From: Plasmopara viticola
Taxonomy: Eukaryota > Oomycota > Peronosporomycetes > Peronosporales > Peronosporaceae
Direction of reading: 5' to 3'
Assembly (NCBI GenBank): GCA_001695595.3
Contig: MBPM02000128.1
Span: forward strand, 1 to 64,000
DNA: 64,000 bases
The translations under genes and the position numbers were made by a program. This document shows, in pieces, positions 13,405 to 24,502 of this stretch. Each line of letters opens with the position of its first letter. The stretch's first letter is position 1. Under the pieces are notes generated by a model. It saw only the letters and a list, made by a program, of their open reading frames with translations. It did no database searches and was not told the origin of the DNA.

Positions 13405-14815
13405 ATGTACGGCAGTGGATACGCCCTTTCTATCATTCTAGACGTGCGCAGACGCAAAAGAGCCACATCAAAGCGTATATTCGCTCATGTGAAGTCATGA
13501 GATAATGAACGGTTATGGATACGTCCTTTCTATAATTCTAGACGTGCGCAGACGCAATAGAGCCTCAACTTAGCTTACATTCGCTTTTTTTATAGTTCTG
13601 AGATAATGTATGGCCATAGCTACGTCCTTTCTATCATACTAGACATGCGCACACGCAATGGAGCCACAACTAAGCGTATATATTCTTGCTCTTATGAAGT
13701 GCTGAGATGATGTACGGCCATGGATACGTCCCTTCTATTATTCTAGAGGTGAGCAGACGCAATAGAGGCACAGCTAAGCGTATATTCGCTTTTTTGAAGT
13801 GCTGAGATGATGTACGGCCATCGATACGGCCTTCCTATAATTCTAGACGTGCGCAGACGCAATAGAGCCACAACTTAGCGTACAATAGCTTTTGTGAAGT
13901 GCTGAGATCATGAACGGCCATGGATACGTCCCTTCTATCATTCTAGACGTGAGCAGACGCGTTAGAGCCACAACAAAGCTTACAGTCGCTTTTTTGATGT
14001 GCTGAGACTATGTACGGCCATCGATATGGCCTTCTTATCATTTTGGACGTGCGCAGACGCAATAGAGCCACAACAAATCGTATATTCGATCTTGTGAAGT
14101 GCCAAGATCATGTACGGCCATGGATACGTCCTTTGCATCATTCTTGACGTGTGCAGAGACAATAGAGCCACAACAAAGCTAACATTTGCTTGTTTGAAGT
14201 GCTGAGGAAATATACGGCCATAAATACGTCCTTTCTATCATTCTAGACGTGCGCAGACGCAATAGAGCCACAACTAAGTGTATTTACGCTCTTGTGAAGT
14301 GGTGAGATCATGTACGGCCATGCATAAGCCCTTACTATCATTCATGACGTGCGCAGACGCAATACAGCAACAACTAAGCTTACATTCGCTATTTTGAAGT
14401 GCTGAGATAATGTACGGTCATAGATACGTCCTTTCTATCATTCTAGACGTCCGCATACGCCATAGAGTCAAAACTAAGTGTATATCCGCTCTTATAAAGT
14501 GCTGAGATGATGTACGGCCATCGATACGTCCTTTCTATTCTTCTAGACGTGCGCAGGCGCAATAGAGCCTCAACTAAGCTTACATTCGCTTTTTTGAAGT
14601 TCTGAGATAATGTATATCCATAGATACGTCCTTTCTATCATTCTAGACATGCGCACACGCAATGGAGCCACAACTAAGCGTATATATTCTTGCTCTTTTG
14701 AAGTGCAGGGATAATGTACGGACATGGATACGTCCTTTCTATCATTCTAGACGTGCGTATACGCCATAGAGTCAAAACTATGTGTATATCCGCTCTTATG
14801 AAGTGCTGAGATGAT
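13405..14815 (+). repeat. Segmental duplicate within the array, left copy
   Basis: This block reappears at about 24,503-26,010. The spacing is 11,098 bp in the first part (GGCAGTGGATACGCCC at 13,411 and 24,509) and 11,198 bp after about 14,300 (GCATAAGCCC at 14,322 and 25,520). The far copy therefore carries one extra monomer. Shared rarities include GAACGGTTATGG or GAACGATTATGG, and TTTTTTTATAGTTCTG or its near variant. Confidence 0.78.
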
Positions 14816-15180
14816 GTACGGCCATCGATACGTCCTTTCTATCATTCTGGACGTGCCCAGACGCAATAGAGCCACAACTAAGTGTATTTACGCTCTTGTG
14901 AAGTGGTGAGATCATGTACGGCCATGCATAAGCCCTTACTATCATTCATGACGTGCGCAGACGCAATACAGCAACAACTAAGCTTACATTCGCTATTTTG
15001 AAGTGCTGAGATAATGTACGGTCATAGATACGTCCTTTCTATCATTCTAGACGTCCGCATACGCCATAGAGTCAAAACTAAGTGTATATCCGCTCTTATG
15101 AAGTGCTGAGATGATGTACGGCCATCGATACGTCCTTTCTATTCTTCTAGACGTGCGCAGGCGCAATAGAGCCTCAACTA
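14277..15180 (+). repeat. ~604 bp higher-order repeat, 1.5 copies
   Basis: The block beginning AGTGTATTTACGCTC at 14,277 begins again at 14,881, a spacing of 604 bp. The second copy is followed for about 300 bp before it passes into the ~905 bp repeat. The four extra bases over six monomers come from a monomer with a lengthened TATATATTCTTGCTC segment. Confidence 0.75.
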
Positions 15181-16085
15181 AGCTTACATTCGGTTTTTTG
15201 AAGTTCTGAGATGATGTACGGCCATCGATACGTCCCTTCTATCAAACTAGACGTGCGCAGACGAAATAGAGCCACAACAAAGCGTATATTAGGTCTGGTG
15301 AAGCGCTGAGATCATGAACGGCCATGGATACGCCCTTTCCATCATTCTTGACGTGCGCAGATGCAAGAGAGCCACACTTAAGCTTACATTCGCTTTTTTT
15401 AAGTGCTGAGATGATGTAGGTCCATGGATACGTCCCTTCTATTATTCTAGATGTGAGCAGACGCAATAGAGGCACCGCTAAGCGTATATTCGCTCTTTTG
15501 AAGTGATGAGATGATGTACGGCCATAGATACGCCCTTTCTATCAAATTAGACGCGCGCAGACGAAAGAGAGCCACAACAAAGCGTATTTTAGCTTTTGTG
15601 AAGCGCTGAGATCCTGAACGGCCATGGATACGCCCTTTCTGTCATTCTAGACGTGTGCAGACGCAATAGAGCCTCAACTTAGCTTACATTCGCTTTTTTT
15701 ATAGTTCTGAGATAATGTATGGCCATAGCTACGTCCTTTCTATCATTCTAGACATGCGCACACGCAATGGAGCCACAACTAAGCGTATATATTCTTGCTC
15801 TTTTGAAGTGCAGGGATAATGTACGGACATGGATACGTCCTTTCTATCATTCTAGACGTGCGTATACGCCATAGAGTCAAAACTATGTGTATATCCGCTC
15901 TTATGAAGTGCTGAGATAATGTACGGCCATCGATACGGCCTTTCGACCAAATTAGACGCGCGCAGACGAAAGAGAGCCACAACAAAGCGTATATTAGCTT
16001 TTGTGAAGCGCTGAGATCCTGAACGGCCATGGATACGCCCTTTCTGTCATTCTAGACGTGTGCAGACGCAATAGAGCCTCAACTA
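15181..16085 (+). repeat. ~905 bp higher-order repeat, copy 1
   Basis: This begins at AGCTTACATTCGGTTTTTTG, and the same landmark recurs at 16,086. Diagnostic variants are CTATCAAACTAGACG, GATGTAGGTCCATGG, GAGGCACCGCTAAGCG and TCAAATTAGACGCGCGC. A related but mosaic copy lies near 26,176-26,500. Confidence 0.8.
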
Positions 16086-16720
16086 AGCTTACATTCGGTT
16101 TTTTGAAGTTCTGAGATGATGTACGGCCATCGATACGTCCCTTCTATCAAACTAGACGTGCGCAGACAAAATAGAGCCACAACAAAGCGTATATTAGGTC
16201 TGGTGAAGCGCTGAGATCATGAACGGCCATGGATACGCCCTTTCCATCATTCTTGACGTGCGCAGATGCAAGAGAGCCACACTTAAGCTTACATTCGCTT
16301 TTTTTAAGTGCTGAGATGATGTAGGTCCATGGATACGTCCCTTCTATTATTCTAGATGTGAGCAGACGCAATAGAGGCACCGCTAAGCGTATATTCGCTC
16401 TTTTGAAGTGATGAGATGATGTACGGCCATAGATACGCCCTTTCTATCAAATTAGACGCGCGCAGACGAAAGAGAGCCACAACAAAGCGTATATTAGCTT
16501 TTGTGGAGCGCTGAGATCCTGAACGGCCATGGATACGCCCTTTCTGTCATTCTAGACGTGTGCAGACGCAATAGAGCCTCAACTTAGCTTACATTCGCTT
16601 TTTTTATAGTTCTGAGATAATGTATGGCCATAGCTACGTCCTTTCTATCATTCTAGACATGCGCACACGCAATGGAGCCACAACTAAGCGTATATATTCT
16701 TGCTCTTTTGAAGTGCAGGG
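16086..16720 (+). repeat. ~905 bp higher-order repeat, partial copy 2
   Basis: This follows copy 1 for about 635 bp with only scattered substitutions (for example GACAAAATAG in place of GACGAAATAG), then departs where copy 1 would continue with GTACGGACATGG. Confidence 0.78.
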
Positions 16721-17300
16721 ATAATGTACGGCCATCGATACGTCCTTTCTATAATTCTAGACGTGCGTAGACGCAATAGAGCCACAACTAAGCGTACATT
16801 AGCTTTTGTGAAGTGCTGAGATCATGAACGGCCATGGATACGTCCCTTCTATCATTCTAGACGTGAGCAGACGCGTTAGAGCCACAACAAAGCTTACAGT
16901 CGCTTTTTTGATGTGCTGAGATTATGTACGGCCATCGATATGGCCTTCTTATCATTCTGGACTTGCGCAGACGCAATAGAGCCACAACAAATCGTATATT
17001 CGATCTTGTGAAGTGCCGAGAAAATGTACGGCCATGGATACGTCCTTTGCATCATTCTTGACGTGTGCAGAGACAATAGAGCCACAACAAAGCTAACATT
17101 TGCTTTTTTGAAGTGGTGAGATAATGTACGGCCATAAATACGTCCTTTCTATCATTCTAGACGTCCGCAGACGCGACAGAGCCACAACAAAGCGTATATT
17201 AGCCCTTGTAAAGTGCTGAGATCATGTACGGCCATAAATACGACCTTTCTGTCATTCTAGACGTGCGCAGACGCAATAGAGCCACAACTAAGCGTATATT
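16721..17300 (+). repeat. Forward monomers containing the ATGGCCTTCTTATC trimer
   Basis: Ordinary monomers. About 16,890-17,105 is one copy of a three-monomer block with GATATGGCCTTCTTATC, AACAAATCGTATATTCGATC and TTTGCATCATTCTTGACG. The same block recurs at about 5,770, 8,267, 13,985, 22,600, 25,083 and 26,680, and in altered form near 10,170, 18,660, 20,330, 22,000 and 23,870. Confidence 0.78.
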
Positions 17301-17900
17301 CGCTTTTTTGAAGTGATGAGATGATGTACGGCCATAGATACGCCCTTTCTATCATTCTTGACGCGTGCAGACGCGATAGAGCCACAACAAAGCGTACATT
17401 AGCCCTTGTAAAGTGCTGAGATCATGTACGGCCATAAATACGTCCTTTCTATCATTCTAGACGTGCGCAGACGCAATAGAGCCACAACAAAGCGTATAGT
17501 AGCACTTGTAAAGTGCTGAGATCATGTACGGCCATAAATACGACCTTTCTTTCATTTTAGACGTGCGCAGACGCAATAGAGCAACAACTAAGCGTATATT
17601 CGCTTTTTTGAAGTGATGAGATGATGTACGGCCATAGATACGCCCTTTCTATCATTCTTGACGCGTGCAGACGCGATAGAGCCACAACAAAGCGTACATT
17701 AGCCCTTGTAAAGTGCTGAGATCATGTACGGCCATAAATACGTCCTTTCTATCATTCTAGACGTGCGCAGACGCAATAGAGCCACAACAAAGCGTATAGT
17801 AGCACTTGTAAAGTGCTGAGATCATGTACGGCCATAAATACGACCTTTCTTTCATTTTAGACGTGCGCAGACGCAATAGAGCAACAACTAAGCGTATATT
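17301..17900 (+). repeat. 300 bp trimer repeat, two tandem copies
   Basis: About 17,301-17,600 and 17,601-17,900 are nearly identical at an exact 300 bp spacing. They are marked by ATTCTTGACGCGTGCAGACG, ACATTAGCCCTTG and TATAGTAGCACTTG. Confidence 0.85.
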
Positions 17901-19369
17901 CGCTATTGTGAAGTGCTGAGATCATGAACGGCCATGGATACACCCTTTCTGTCATTCTAGACGTGTGCAGAGACAATAGAGCCACAACAAAGCGTACATT
18001 CGCTTTTTAGAATTGCTTGGATCATGTACGGCCATGGATACAGCCTTTCTATCATTCTAGACGTTCGCAGACGCAATAGAGCCACAACTTAGCGTACATT
18101 CGCTCTTGTGAAGTACTGAGATCGTGAACGGCCATGGATACGTCCCTTCTATCATTCTAGACGTGAGCGGACGCGTTAGAGCCACAACAAAGGTAACAGT
18201 CGCTTTTTTGATGTGCTGAGATTATGTACGGCCATCGGTATGGCCTTCTTATCATTCTGGACGTGCGCAGACGCAATAGAGGCACAGCTAAGCGTATATT
18301 AGCTCTTTTGAAGTGCTGAGATGATGTACGGCCATAGATACGTCTTTTCTATCATTTTAGACGTGCGCATACGCAATATAGCCACAACAAATCGTATTTT
18401 TGCCCTTATGAAGTGCTGAGATCATTTATGACGTGATCAGACGCGATAGAGCCACAACTAAGCTTACATTCGCTTTTTTGATATGCTGAGAGAATGTACG
18501 GCCATAGATACGTTCTTTTTATGATTCTAGACGTGCGCATAAGCAATAGAGTCACAACAAAGCTTATGTTCGCTGTTTTGAAGTGCTGAGATAATGAACG
18601 GCCATAGATACGCCCTTTCTATCATTCTAGACGTGCGCAGACGCAATAGAGCTACAACTAAGCGTATATTCGCTTTTTTGATGTGCTGAAATTATGTAAG
18701 GCCATCGATATGGCCTTCTTATCATTCTGGACTTGCGCAGACGCAATAGAGCCACAACAAATCGTATATTCGATCTTGTGAAGTGCCGAGATCATGTACG
18801 GCCATGGACACGTCCTTTGCACCATTCTTGACGTGTGCAGAGACAATAGAGCCACAACAAAGCTTACATTCGCTTGTTTGAAGTGCCGAGATCATGTACG
18901 GCCATAAATACGTGCTTTCTATTATTCTAGACGTGCGCAGACGCAATAGAGCCACAACAAAGCGTATTTGCGCTTTTTTGAATTGCTTGGATCTTGTACG
19001 GCCATGGATACGTCCTTTCTATCATTCTAGACGTGCGCAGACGCAATAGAGACACAACAAAGCGTATATTTGGTCTTGTGAAGTGCTGAGATCATGTACG
19101 GCAGTGGATACGCGCTTTCTAACATTCTGGACGTGTGCAGACGCAATAGAGCCACAACAAAGCGTATATTTGCTTTTTTGAAGTGCTCAGATCATATACG
19201 GCCATGGATACGTCCTTTTTTCATTCTTGACGTGTGCAGAGACAATAGAGCCACAACAAAGCTTACATTCGCTTGTTTGAAGTGCTGAGATAATGTACGG
19301 CCATAAATACGTCCTTTCTATCATTCTAGACGTGCGCAGACGCGATAGAGCCACAACAAAGCGTACATT
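17701..19369 (+). repeat. 1,669 bp higher-order repeat, unit A
   Basis: The unit starts at AGCCCTTGTAAAGTGCTG (17,701). It corresponds to 17 monomers, one of which has lost about 30 bp (TGAGATCATTTATGACGTGA at about 18,417). Other tags are ATGGATACAGCCTTTC, GATCGTGAACGG, AAAGGTAACAGTCGC and TATGATTCTAGACG. The same tags recur in order in the next units. Confidence 0.88.
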
Positions 19370-21039
19370 AGCCCTTGTAAAGTGCTGAGATCATGTACGG
19401 CCATAAATACGTCCTTTCTATCATTCTAGACGTGCGCAGACGCAAAAGAGCCACAACTAAGCGTATATTCGCTCTTGTGAAGTGCTGAGATCATGTACGG
19501 CCATAAATACGACCTTTCTTTCATTTTAGACGTGCGCAGACGCAATAGAGCAACAACTAAGCGTATATTCGCTATTGTGAAGTGCTGAGATCATGAACGG
19601 CCATGGATACACCCTTTCTGTCATTCTAGACGTGTGCAGAGACAATAGAGCCACAACAAAGCGTACATTCGCTTTTTAGAATTGCTTGGATCATGTACGG
19701 CCATGGATACAGCCTTTCTATCATTCTAGACGTTCGCAGACGCAATAGAGCCACAACTTAGCGTACATTCGCTCTTGTGAAGTACTGAGATCGTGAACGG
19801 CCATGGATACGTCCCTTCTATCATTCTAGACGTGAGCGGACGCGTTAGAGCCACAACAAAGGTAACAGTCGCTTTTTTGATGTGCTGAGATTATGTACGG
19901 CCATCGGTATGGCCTTCTTATCATTCTGGACGTGCGCAGACGCAATAGAGGCACAGCTAAGCGTATATTAGCTCTTTTGAAGTGCTGAGATGATGTACGG
20001 CCATAGATACGTCTTTTCTATCATTTTAGACGTGCGCATACGCAATATAGCCACAACAAATCGTATTTTTGCCCTTATGAAGTGCTGAGATCATTTATGA
20101 CGTGATCAGACGCGATAGAGCCACAACTAAGCTTACATTCGCTTTTTTGATATGCTGAGAGAATGTACGGCCATAGATACGTTCTTTTTATGATTCTAGA
20201 CGTGCGCATAAGCAATAGAGTCACAACAAAGCTTATGTTCGCTGTTTTGAAGTGCTGAGATAATGAACGGCCATAGATACGCCCTTTCTATCATTCTAGA
20301 CGTGCGCAGACGCAATAGAGCTACAACTAAGCGTATATTCGCTTTTTTGATGTGCTGAAATTATGTAAGGCCATCGATATGGCCTTCTTATCATTCTGGA
20401 CTTGCGCAGACGCAATAGAGCCACAACAAATCGTATATTCGATCTTGTGAAGTGCCGAGATCATGTACGGCCATGGACACGTCCTTTGCACCATTCTTGA
20501 CGTGTGCAGAGACAATAGAGCCACAACAAAGCTTACATTCGCTTGTTTGAAGTGCTGAGATGATGTACGGCCATAAATACGTGCTTTCTATTATTCTAGA
20601 CGTGCGCAGACGCAATAGAGCCACAACAAAGCGTATTTGCGCTTTTTTGAATTGCTTGGATCTTGTACGGCCATGGATACGTCCTTTCTATCATTCTAGA
20701 CGTGCGCAGACGCAATAGAGACACAACAAAGCGTATATTTGGTCTTGTGAAGTGCTGAGATCATGTACGGCAGTGGATACGCGCTTTCTAACATTCTGGA
20801 CGTGTGCAGACGCAATAGAGCCACAACAAAGCGTATATTTGCTTTTTTGAAGTGCTCAGATCATATACGGCCATGGATACGTCCTTTTTTTCATTCTTGA
20901 CGTGTGCAGAGACAATAGAGCCACAACAAAGCTTACATTCGCTTGTTTGAAGTGCTGAGATAATGTACGGCCATAAATACGTCCTTTCTATCATTCTAGA
21001 CGTGCGCAGACGCGATAGAGCCACAACAAAGCGTACATT
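19370..21039 (+). repeat. 1,670 bp higher-order repeat, unit B
   Basis: Nearly identical to unit A over most of its length, with the ~30 bp-deleted monomer at 20,091 and the ATGGATACAGCC tag in the same place. Unit B follows A with no change of phase. The high identity of A and B compared with the rest of the array indicates recent duplication. Confidence 0.88.
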
Positions 21040-22909
21040 AGCCCTTGTAAAGTGCTGAGATCATGTACGGCCATAAATACGTCCTTTCTATCATTCTAGA
21101 CGTGCGCAGACGCAAAAGAGCCACAACTAAGCGTATATTCGCTCTTGTGAAGTGCTGAGATCATGTACGGCCATAAATACGACCTTTCTTTCATTTTAGA
21201 CGTGCGCAGACGCAATAGAGCAACAACTAAGCGTATATTCGCTATTGTGAAGTGCTGAGATCATGAACGGCCATGGATACACCCTTTCTGTCATTCTAGA
21301 CGTGTGCAGAGACAATAGAGCCACAACAAAGCGTACATTCGCTTTTTAGAATTGCTTGGATCATGTACGGCCATGGATACAGCCTTTCTATCATTCTAGA
21401 CGTTCGCAGACGCAATAGAGCCACAACTTAGCGTACATTCGCTCTTGTGAAGTACTGAGATCGTGAACGGCCATGGATACGTCCCTTCTATCATTCTAGA
21501 CGTGAGCGGACGCGTTAGAGCCACAACAAAGGTAACAGTCGCTTTTTTGATGTGCTGAGATTATGTACGGCCATCGGTATGGCCTTCTTATCATTCTGGA
21601 CGTGCGCAGACGCAATAGAGGCACAGCTAAGCGTATATTAGCTCTTTTGAAGTGCTGAGATGATGTACGGCCATAGATACGTCTTTTCTATCATTTTAGA
21701 CGTGCGCATACGCAATATAGCCACAACAAATCGTATTTTTGCCCTTATGAAGTGCTGAGATCATTTATGACGTGATCAGACGCGATAGAGCCACAACTAA
21801 GCTTACATTCGCTTTTTTGATATGCTGAGAGAATGTACGGCCATAGATACGTTCTTTTTATGATTCTAGACGTGCGCATAAGCAATAGAGTCACAACAAA
21901 GCTTATGTTCGCTGTTTTGAAGTGCTGAGATAATGAACGGCCATAGATACGCCCTTTCTATCATTCTAGACGTGCGCAGACGCAATAGAGCTACAACTAA
22001 GCGTATATTCGCTTTTTTGATGTGCTGAAATTATGTAAGGCCATCGATATGGCCTTCTTATCATTCTGGACGTGCGCAGACGCAATAGAGCCACAACAAA
22101 TCGTATATTCGATCTTGTGAAGTGCCGAGATCATGTACGGCCATGGACACGTCCTTTGCACCATTCTTGACGTGTGCAGAGACAATAGAGCCACAACAAA
22201 GCTTACATTCGCTTGTTTGAAGTGCTGAGATGATGCACGGCCATAAATACGTCCTTTCTTTCATTCTAGACGTGAGCAGACGAAATAGAGTCACAACTAA
22301 GCGTATATCCACTCTTATGAAGTACTGAGATGATGTACGGCCATCGATACGGCCTTTCTATCATTCTAGACGTGCGCAGACGCAATAGAGCCACAACTAA
22401 GCGTACATTAGCTCTTGTGAAGTGCTGACATCATGACCGGCCATGGATACGTCCCTTCTACCATTCTAGACGTGCGCAGACGCAATAGAGCCACAACTAA
22501 GCGTACATTAGCTCATGTGAAGTGCTGAGATAATGAACGGCCATGGATACGTCCCTTCTATCATTCTAGACGTGAGCAGACGCGTTAGAGCCACAACAAA
22601 GCTTACAGTCGCTTTTTTGATGTGCTGAGATTATGTACGGCCATCGATATCGCCTTCTTATCATTCTGGACGTGCGCAGACGCAATAGAGCCACAACAAA
22701 TCGTATCTTCGATCTTGTGAAGTGCCGAGATCATGTACGGCCATGGATACGTCCTTTGCATCATTCTTGACGTGTGCAGAGACAATAGAGCCACACCAAA
22801 GCTAACATTTGCTTTTTTGAAGTGCTGAGATAATGTACGGCCATAAATACGTCCTTTCTATCATTCTAGACGTGCGCAGACGCGATAGAGCCACAACAAA
22901 GCGTACATT
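21040..22909 (+). repeat. 1,870 bp variant of the higher-order repeat, unit C
   Basis: This follows unit B closely to about 22,235 (deleted monomer at 21,761). About 600 bp of other monomers then replace about 400 bp of the B pattern, and the unit closes at the next AGCCCTTG tag (22,910). The net change is two whole monomers. The replacement includes an ATGGCCTTCTTATC-type trimer (here GATATCGCCTTC) at about 22,600-22,815. Confidence 0.8.
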
Positions 22910-24279
22910 AGCCCTTGTAAAGTGCTGAGATCATGTACGGCCATAAATACGTCCTTTCTATCATTCTAGACGTGCGCAGACGCAATAGAGCCACAACAAA
23001 GCGTATAGTAGCACTTGTAAAGTGCTGAGATCATGTACGGCCATAAATACGACCTTTCTTTCATTTTAGACGTGCGCAGACGCAATAGAGCAACAACTAA
23101 GCGTATATTCGCTATTGTGAAGTGCTGAGATCATGAACGGCCATGGATACACCCTTTCTGTCATTCTAGACGTGTGCAGAGACAATAGAGCCACAACAAA
23201 GCGTACATTCGCTTTTTAGAATTGCTTGGATCATGTACGGCCATGGATACAGCCTTTCTATCATTCTAGACGTTCGCAGACGCAATAGAGATACAACTTA
23301 GCGTACATTCGCTCTTGTGAAGTACTGAGATCGTGAACGGCCATGGATACGTCCCTTCTATCATTCTAGACGTGAGCGGACGCGTTAGAGCCACAACAAA
23401 GGTAACAGTCGCTTTTTTGATGTGCTGAGATTATGTACGGCCATCGGTATGGCCTTCTTATCATTCTGGACGTGCGCAGACGCAATAGAGGCACAGCTAA
23501 GCGTATATTAGCTCTTTTGAAGTGCTGAGATGATGTACGGCCATAGATACGTCTTTTCTATCATTTTAGACGTGCGCATACGCAGTATAGCCACAACAAA
23601 TCGTATTTTTGCCCTTATGAAGTGCTGAGATCATTTATGACGTGATCAGACGCGATAGAGCCACAACTAAGCTTACATTCGCTTTTTTGATATGCTGAGA
23701 GAATGTACGGCCATAGATACGTTCTTTTTATGATTCTAGACGTGCGCATAAGCAATAGAGTCACAACAAAGCTTATGTTCGCTGTTTTGAAGTGCTGAGA
23801 TAATGAACGGCCATAGATACGCCCTTTCTATCATTCTAGACGTGCGCAGACGCAATAGAGCTACAACTAAGCGTATATTCGCTTTTTTGATGTGCTGAAA
23901 TTATGTAAGGCCATCGATATGGCCTTCTTATCATTCTGGACGTGCGCAGACGCAATAGAGCCACAACAAATCGTATATTCGATCTTGTGAAGTGCCGAGA
24001 TCATGTACGGCCATGGACACGTCCTTTGCACCATTCTTGACGTGTGCAGAGACAATAGAGCCACAACAAAGCTTACATTCGCTTGTTTGAAGTGCCGAGA
24101 TCATGTACGGCCATGGATACGTCCTTTGCATCATTCTTGACGTGTGCAGAGACAATAGAGCCACACCAAAGCTAACATTTGCTTTTTTGAAGTGCTGAGA
24201 TAATGTACGGCCATAAATACGTCCTTTCTATCATTCTAGACGTGCGCAGACGCGATAGAGCCACAACAAAGCGTACATT
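22910..24279 (+). repeat. 1,370 bp variant of the higher-order repeat, unit D
   Basis: This follows units A and B to about 24,095 (deleted monomer at 23,631), then jumps to the closing monomers, three fewer than in A or B. The next AGCCCTTG tag is at 24,280, after which the HOR pattern is lost within one monomer (AAATGCGACC). Confidence 0.8.
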
Positions 24280-24502
24280 AGCCCTTGTAAAGTGCTGAGA
24301 TCATGTACGGCCATAAATGCGACCTTTCTGTCATTCTAGACGTGCGCAGACGCAATAGAGCCACAACTAAGCGTATATTCGCTTTTTTGAAGTGATGAGA
24401 TGATGTATGGCCATAGATACGTCCTTTCTATCATTCTAGACGTGAGAATAAGCACTAGAGCCACAACAAAGCTGACATTCGCTGTTTTGAAGTGCTGAGA
24501 TA
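24280..24502 (+). repeat. Short run of forward monomers between HOR blocks
   Basis: About two monomers separate the end of the 1.67 kb HOR series from the segmental duplicate. One carries GAGAATAAGCACTAGAGCC, a diverged form of the usual GTGCGCAGACGCAATAGAG stretch. Confidence 0.7.
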
